Part shown: positions 15,130-19,255 of the stretch, one piece after another | How positions within the stretch are numbered: the stretch's first letter is position 1 | Layout of the letters: each line of letters opens with the position of its first letter | Source of the DNA: Sediminibacterium ginsengisoli | GTDB taxonomy: Bacteria; Bacteroidota; Bacteroidia; Chitinophagales; Chitinophagaceae | DNA length: 19,255 bases | Assembly: GCA_943324415.2 (NCBI GenBank) | Contig: CALPLN020000018.1 | Span: 1-19,255 of the forward strand | Direction of reading: 5' to 3' | Program-made: the position numbers and the translations under genes | The notes under the pieces: generated by a model | Seen by the model: only the letters and a program-made list of their open reading frames with translations | Databases searched by the model: none | Told to the model about the DNA's origin: nothing

Positions 15130-16263
15130 TTATGCGTATAATAAAAATGGCTCCATTGCTTTTTCCCAAGAGGCCACCTTCAATAATCTTGATACTTGTT
15201 GAAGCCAGTCTTTAAGCGGTAAATCAAACAATTGTTCCGCGTCAGGTATTCCTAACAATTTTGATAAATGGTTTTCACCTGTTTTATTGTGTTCCGTAGG
15301 ATAGGGCGCCCATTGAAAATCATTTGGATGCATATCTTTAATTACTTTCAATAGAATGAGTCCATTCATCACCGCTTTATAATAGTTAGGCTCTTTCACT
15401 TTTAAGCGAATGGCATTATGTAAAGGTTCTAATTTTAAATCATCCCCCACAATTTGATTCAGAATGGCAGTTAAGGTATCTACTTTTAACCATGTTGCGC
15501 CAACCCATTCAAAAGAATAAATTGTATCTCTCCCAATGGACACATTGGTAGCCTCGAAAAAACACAATCCTGGATACAATAAGCAAGATTCAAAATTCTG
15601 TATGGCAGGAGAAGTTTTAACCCAAGGCAATCCCCAATCAAAAAAAGTTTTCCAACGCTTCCAATTTTTACAAGAAATAATTTCAAGATCTGCATTCCAA
15701 TTGAATGCATGATTGAAATAACAAGCTAGTTCTCCAAAAGTTGATTGATGTTTGATTGGAATAGGAAATCTACCTATAAAGCTACTTACCTCAGGATCCA
15801 AGATAGGGCCTTCAACTAATTCAAAATTGCCGGATAAAGGATTAGGTCGATCTAAAATAACCACCTTTTTGTTGTACTTCGCGGCAGCTTCTACAAAATA
15901 AGATAAAGACCATAAAAAGGTATAGAATCTGGTACCAGCATCTGGTACATCGAAAATGAGCACATCTACATCTTCAACATCCATTGCATCAAGTGTAAAT
16001 TTGTTGCCATATAAACTAATAATGGGCAACTGTGTGATTGGATCCATATGATCTTCCATCAGGGCACCATCTTTACCATTGCGGTCAATACCATGTTCAG
16101 GAGAAAACAATTTTACAAGATGAAATCCTTTTTCAAGCAATGCTTTTCTACTTGGTATCCCATCCCAAGTGGTTGCAGCATCATTGGTCAACATACCCAA
16201 ACGAAGCTGTTTCCATGATGGATCCATGGTTAATAACTGATCTACACCAAAACGAATAGACAT
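15130..16263 (-). CDS. DUF1343 / NamZ-family (GH171) protein, exo-beta-N-acetylmuramidase-like
   Basis: The 377-residue protein shows the DUF1343 landmarks: GVDQLL and LGMLTNDAATTWDGIPSRKAL at the N-terminus, KLFSPEHGIDRNG with the conserved Glu56, DVPDAGTRFYTFLWSL, VILDRPNPLSG, and SCLLYPGLCFFEATNVSIGR. Characterised members (Bacillus NamZ/YbbC, Tannerella NamZ) release terminal MurNAc from peptidoglycan fragments in cell-wall recycling. This copy has no signal peptide, whereas many homologues are exported. It also departs from the family in two places: IPIKHQSTFGELA instead of the usual PxRHGxTxGELA, and SIGRDTIYSFEWVGA instead of GRGTxxPFxxxGAP. It follows the YkgJ-type gene by 9 bases on the same strand and is probably co-transcribed. 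A cytoplasmic muramidase or a diverged paralogue are both possible. Confidence 0.88.
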   Translation of the reverse strand: MSIRFGVDQLLTMDPSWKQLRLGMLTNDAATTWDGIPSRKALLEKGFHLVKLFSPEHGIDRNGKDGALMEDHMDPITQLPIISLYGNKFTLDAMDVEDVDVLIFDVPDAGTRFYTFLWSLSYFVEAAAKYNKKVVILDRPNPLSGNFELVEGPILDPEVSSFIGRFPIPIKHQSTFGELACYFNHAFNWNADLEIISCKNWKRWKTFFDWGLPWVKTSPAIQNFESCLLYPGLCFFEATNVSIGRDTIYSFEWVGATWLKVDTLTAILNQIVGDDLKLEPLHNAIRLKVKEPNYYKAVMNGLILLKVIKDMHPNDFQWAPYPTEHNKTGENHLSKLLGIPDAEQLFDLPLKDWLQQVSRLLKVASWEKAMEPFLLYA

Positions 16264-16272
16264 AGTAATTAT

Positions 16273-16767
16273 TTATTGCTTAAAACCTGAATTAATTTTT
16301 AATTCCTCTACCACGTTAAAGATAATTGGACACCGATCATAATGCATGAAAGTAGTAAATAAACGTTTGTTAAAGTCTGGTACATGGAAAGCAGGAAATT
16401 CTTTACATCCTGCAAAGCGATGACTATAGACAGTGCAACTATTGTCTTTTAGGAAATGACAAGGAATGGCATTGATCACCATATTGCCAGATTCTCCCTT
16501 TGAAAGGTATTTTTCATCAAATTCTTCTCTTTTTTGACCTAAATGAGCTGCTAAATGATTGGCCTCGTTTTCATCAATGTTCACCATTAGGCTTTTGCAA
16601 CAGTTCCCGCAATCCGTACATGCAATTTTTGGAGAGATGACTTCAGACAGCTCAAAAACTGCTTTATCGAGGGATAAACTGTCTAAATCCCTTAAAAAGG
16701 ACTGAAATTCGTCATTTTCAGTTGCTAATTCAACTGCTTTGGTCTTAATATAGTCTAAATCGACTAT
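16273..16767 (-). CDS. YkgJ-family cysteine-cluster (putative Fe-S/zinc-binding) protein, non-standard start
   Basis: The conserved cysteine cluster is CTDCGNCCKSL, whose codons lie just upstream of the first ATG (16587). Further family cysteines are in IPCHFL, NSCTVYSHRFAGCKEFP and YDRCPIIF. Starting at 16587 would drop the first cluster, so the true protein must begin further upstream. The frame is open back to a TGA at 16795-16797 and encodes a family-like N-terminus (VDLDYIKTKAVELATENDEFQSFLRDLD). It contains no ATG, GTG or TTG. I place the start at the ATA at 16767 (164 residues); ATC at 16791 or ATT at 16749 are alternatives, as is a base error. The family is thought to bind iron or zinc, with no established reaction. 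The gene is cytoplasmic and precedes the NamZ-like gene by 9 bases. Confidence 0.75.
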   Translation of the reverse strand: MVDLDYIKTKAVELATENDEFQSFLRDLDSLSLDKAVFELSEVISPKIACTDCGNCCKSLMVNIDENEANHLAAHLGQKREEFDEKYLSKGESGNMVINAIPCHFLKDNSCTVYSHRFAGCKEFPAFHVPDFNKRLFTTFMHYDRCPIIFNVVEELKINSGFKQ

Positions 16768-16795
16768 CGGGAATGGGTGCTGATTTTTGATTTTT

Positions 16796-16803
16796 CAAAG
16801 ATA
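16796..16803 (-). promoter_or_regulatory. Perfect -7 box upstream of the YkgJ gene
   Basis: The minus strand reads TATCTTTG, matching TAnnTTTG. The -33 partner is weak (TGTG with an 18-bp spacer). If used, transcription would start near 16790, which requires the YkgJ protein to begin downstream of that point and argues against a distant upstream start. Confidence 0.45.
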
Positions 16804-16836
16804 AGAAAATAATCTTTTATCCACATAATCCCCATT

Positions 16837-16870
16837 ATTGACTAAAACAAGCGACTGGGTATTAGATTTG
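16837..16870 (+). promoter_or_regulatory. Probable promoter of parE
   Basis: TAGATTTG at 16863-16870 is a perfect -7 box. ATTG at 16837-16840 is a possible -33 element with a spacer of 22 bp, slightly long. The start codon at 16915 leaves a leader of roughly 40 bases. Confidence 0.5.
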
Positions 16871-16914
16871 CAAACTTACGAGGGCATTTTTGTGTCCATA
16901 AAGCATTGATAACT

Positions 16915-18810
16915 ATGGCAGAAGTAAAAATACCGGCAGAATATAATGAAGATTCCATCCGATCATTAGATTGGAAAGAGCATATTCGACTAAGACCAGG
17001 TATGTATATTGGTAAGCTTGGTGATGGAACAGCGCCAGATGATGGCATATATGTGTTGATTAAGGAAGTCATAGACAACTGTATTGATGAACACACTATG
17101 GGTTATGGTAAACAGGTTGAAATTGCTATTGAAGATAAATCAGTGACCATACGTGATTATGGTAGAGGTATCCCATTAGGTAAAATCGTAGATGTAGTTA
17201 GCAAAATCAATACCGGTGCTAAATACGACAGTAAAGCTTTCCAGAAATCAGTTGGTTTGAATGGGGTCGGAACAAAGGCGGTGAATGCGTTGAGTGATGA
17301 TTTTTTAGTGACTGCCTACAGAGATGGTAAACAAAAATCTGCTAGTTTCAAAAGAGGGGTATTGATTGAAGAAACTAAGGAGTCAAAATCGACTGAACCG
17401 AATGGTACATTGGTGGTATTTACGCCTGATGCTACCATCTTCAAAAACTATCATTTTATCTATGAATACATTGAAAGTCAGCTATGGAATTATTGTTATT
17501 TAAATGCGGGTCTGACCATTCATTTTAATGACAAAAAATTTATAAGTAAAAACGGATTATTGGATTTGCTAGAGAGAAAAACCAATCCAGATGAACTAAG
17601 ATATCCCATCATGCACTTAAAAGGGGAGGATATTGAAGTAGCTATATCGCATAATAATGATTACGGAGAAGACATTTTCTCATTTGTAAATGGACAATAT
17701 ACCACTCAGGGTGGAACGCATCAACAAGCATTTAGAGAAGCCTATGTAAAAGTGATTCGTGATTTTTATAAAAAAGATTATGAAGCTTCAGATATTAGAA
17801 CAAGTATCGTTGCTGCGGTATCCGTTCGTGTGCAAGAGCCAGTTTTCGAAAGTCAAACCAAGACCAAATTAGGGTCTCAGAATGTAGCGGATGGGGGCCC
17901 TAGTATGAAGAATTTTGTTACAGAATTTTTAGCAAAAGAATTGGATAATTTCTTACATAGAAATCCAACTGTTGCAGATGCGTTAAAGAAAAGAATTGAA
18001 CAAAACGAACGTGAAAGAAAAGAACTAGCTGGTATTAAGAAGTTGGCCAACGAGCGAGCTAAAAAAGCCAATTTACACAATAAGAAACTAAGAGATTGTA
18101 GAGTGCACTTAAACGATGAAGTGCCTAATAAGAATAAAGAAATTTTCATTTCAACACAACAGAATAGTACCTTATTTATTACAGAGGGAGATTCTGCAAG
18201 TGGTAGTATTACAAAATCTAGAAATGTAGACACACAGGCTGTTTTCAGTCTAAGAGGTAAGCCATTAAATGCATTTGGTTTAACAAAGAAAGTGGTTTAC
18301 GAGAACGAGGAATTCAATTTATTGCAACATGCTTTGAATATTGAAGATGGCTTAGATGGACTTCGCTACAATAATATTGTTATTGCGACTGATGCCGATG
18401 TGGACGGAATGCACATTCGATTATTGATCCTCACTTTCTTTTTACAGTTCTTCCCAGATTTAGTGAAGAGAGGCCATGTATTTGTTTTAGAAACACCTTT
18501 ATTCCGTGTTAGAAACAAGCAAAAGACCATTTATTGTTACGACGAATCAGAAAAGCAAAAAGCGATTACTGAATTAGGAAATAAACCTGAGATTACTCGA
18601 TTCAAAGGATTGGGTGAGATTAGTCCTGAAGAATTCGGAAAATTCATTAACGCAGATATTAAATTAGCTCCAGTCATTTTAGAACAGGGCGATCATATTC
18701 AACATTTGTTAGAATATTATATGGGTAAGAATACCCCAGAAAGACAGGAGTTCATTATCAATAATTTAAAAGTTGAATTAGATAAAGCAAATGATACACA
18801 TAGTATTTAA
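16915..18810 (+). CDS. parE: DNA topoisomerase IV subunit B (ParE)
   Basis: The 631-residue ATPase subunit works with ParC to decatenate chromosomes using a transported DNA strand. In order: the GHKL ATPase with EVIDNCIDEH (E51, N55), DYGRGIP (from about 81) and GLNGVGTKAVNALS; the transducer domain with QTKTKLGS; a charged helical linker (KKRIEQNERERKELAGIKK); and the TOPRIM domain with TEGDSASG (about 423) and DADVDGMHI (about 492). The segment TRFKGLGE and a C-terminus ending NTPERQEFIINNL follow. The short length and lack of the GyrB insertion favour ParE over GyrB. A TTG at 16906 would add three residues, but the ATG at 16915 (MAEVKIPAEY) fits homologues. The 3' end overlaps the next gene by 20 bases. 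Confidence 0.92.
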   Translation: MAEVKIPAEYNEDSIRSLDWKEHIRLRPGMYIGKLGDGTAPDDGIYVLIKEVIDNCIDEHTMGYGKQVEIAIEDKSVTIRDYGRGIPLGKIVDVVSKINTGAKYDSKAFQKSVGLNGVGTKAVNALSDDFLVTAYRDGKQKSASFKRGVLIEETKESKSTEPNGTLVVFTPDATIFKNYHFIYEYIESQLWNYCYLNAGLTIHFNDKKFISKNGLLDLLERKTNPDELRYPIMHLKGEDIEVAISHNNDYGEDIFSFVNGQYTTQGGTHQQAFREAYVKVIRDFYKKDYEASDIRTSIVAAVSVRVQEPVFESQTKTKLGSQNVADGGPSMKNFVTEFLAKELDNFLHRNPTVADALKKRIEQNERERKELAGIKKLANERAKKANLHNKKLRDCRVHLNDEVPNKNKEIFISTQQNSTLFITEGDSASGSITKSRNVDTQAVFSLRGKPLNAFGLTKKVVYENEEFNLLQHALNIEDGLDGLRYNNIVIATDADVDGMHIRLLILTFFLQFFPDLVKRGHVFVLETPLFRVRNKQKTIYCYDESEKQKAITELGNKPEITRFKGLGEISPEEFGKFINADIKLAPVILEQGDHIQHLLEYYMGKNTPERQEFIINNLKVELDKANDTHSI

Positions 18811-19255
18811 CAACGCAGATATAGCTGCTTTAGAAGCGGCTATTGAATTAGATGAATCTCTTGCCGGTAAGATAATAGAGATAAAGGACGACTATGCTGT
18901 TGGCCCTTTATTGGATATCTATGAGACAGAAGGATACCAAATAAGAAGAGATTGGTGGAAAGAGGTATTAATCCATTCGCCTTATGAAGATCAACTCGAC
19001 ATAGTGGATGATAAATTAACAGTACATCATTTAATCAACGCATTAAATCATGATGAAAATGAAATAATCTGGATGTGGATGGGGCAAAATGTACATGATG
19101 TTTGTGGTTACTATTGGCTGATGAGTCAGTTTAAAGAATACCAAAGTAGAATTCATGTGTTGTATTTAAACAATTTGCCATTCTTAAATGAAAAAGGTCA
19201 ATTGTTTTATCCAACCCATTTAAGTCAAATACAGCCTAAAGAATTTTTGAAGGCA
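18791..19255 (+). CDS. DUF1835 domain protein, N-terminal part (3' truncated by window edge)
   Basis: The ATG at 18791 lies inside parE, in another frame, and the frame stays open for 155 codons to the window edge. The start MIHIVFNNADIAALEAAIELDES, then IIEIKDDYAVGPLLDI, RRDWWKEVL and later IIWMWMGQNVHDVCGYYWL are the hallmarks of DUF1835 proteins: a first strand and helix, an acidic DDYAVGP turn, a paired Trp and a second alpha/beta unit. The function of the family is unknown; members are cytoplasmic. The 20-base overlap with parE suggests translational coupling, so it is likely in the parE transcript. The C-terminal part is not visible. Confidence 0.85.
   Translation, partial: MIHIVFNNADIAALEAAIELDESLAGKIIEIKDDYAVGPLLDIYETEGYQIRRDWWKEVLIHSPYEDQLDIVDDKLTVHHLINALNHDENEIIWMWMGQNVHDVCGYYWLMSQFKEYQSRIHVLYLNNLPFLNEKGQLFYPTHLSQIQPKEFLKA

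Noticed and set aside
16842..17096. Minus-strand open frame over the 5' end of parE
   Set aside because: It overlaps the highly conserved ATPase coding sequence and the divergent promoter; a shadow frame.
16915..18810. GyrB rather than ParE
   Set aside because: The QTKTKLGS context, the short TOPRIM-to-end region and the FIINNL ending fit ParE better; a GyrB call cannot be fully excluded without a tree.

Overview
The window looks like chromosomal DNA of a free-living Bacteroidota bacterium, most likely of the Chitinophagaceae or a related family. It is AT-rich. Two secreted proteins carry type IX secretion (T9SS) C-terminal sorting domains with PNP motifs, one of them together with SprB-type repeats. 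Several promoters fit the Bacteroidota pattern TTTG-N19-21-TAnnTTTG, and start codons lack an obvious Shine-Dalgarno sequence. The family assignment is inference from overall protein flavour, not from a search.

Layout. The left edge holds the 3' end of an outer-membrane LPS-assembly protein (LptD type). It converges on a two-gene minus-strand unit, ung (uracil-DNA glycosylase) then plsC-like acyltransferase, and the stop codons of lptD and plsC overlap. A secreted helical protein of unknown function (2681-3838) follows. Next comes a 262-bp non-coding stretch with a 60-bp tandem repeat (2.5 copies), several hairpins and the terminator of a minus-strand tRNA-Arg(TCT). Then tcdA (t6A37 tRNA dehydratase) on the minus strand diverges from a secreted BNR/Ycf48-like beta-propeller, followed by a small YCII-like protein.

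From 6530 to 13782 lies the accessory, cell-surface part. A small T9SS-targeted protein is translationally coupled to a 640-residue repetitive protein that looks like a phage tail fibre at its C-terminus. Then come tRNA-Val(TAC), with a textbook promoter and terminator, and a 1531-residue T9SS protein on the minus strand built of three tandem beta-helix modules of about 425 residues, two SprB-like domains and a sorting domain.

The right part is housekeeping again: a THUMP-domain RNA methyltransferase (RlmL N-half type), a NamZ/DUF1343 muramidase-family protein preceded by a YkgJ-type cysteine-cluster protein (minus strand), and divergently parE (topoisomerase IV subunit B) overlapping the start of a DUF1835 protein that runs off the window.

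No stretch above 300 bp lacks a gene; the longest gaps are 3839-4100 (repeats, hairpins) and 13783-13937 (a divergent promoter region). I see no CRISPR array, transposase, integrase or defence gene. The least explained items are the fibre-like gene pair with its internally homogenised repeat, the triple beta-helix protein with conserved candidate catalytic residues, the structured repeat region, and the YkgJ gene whose conserved N-terminus has no standard start codon.
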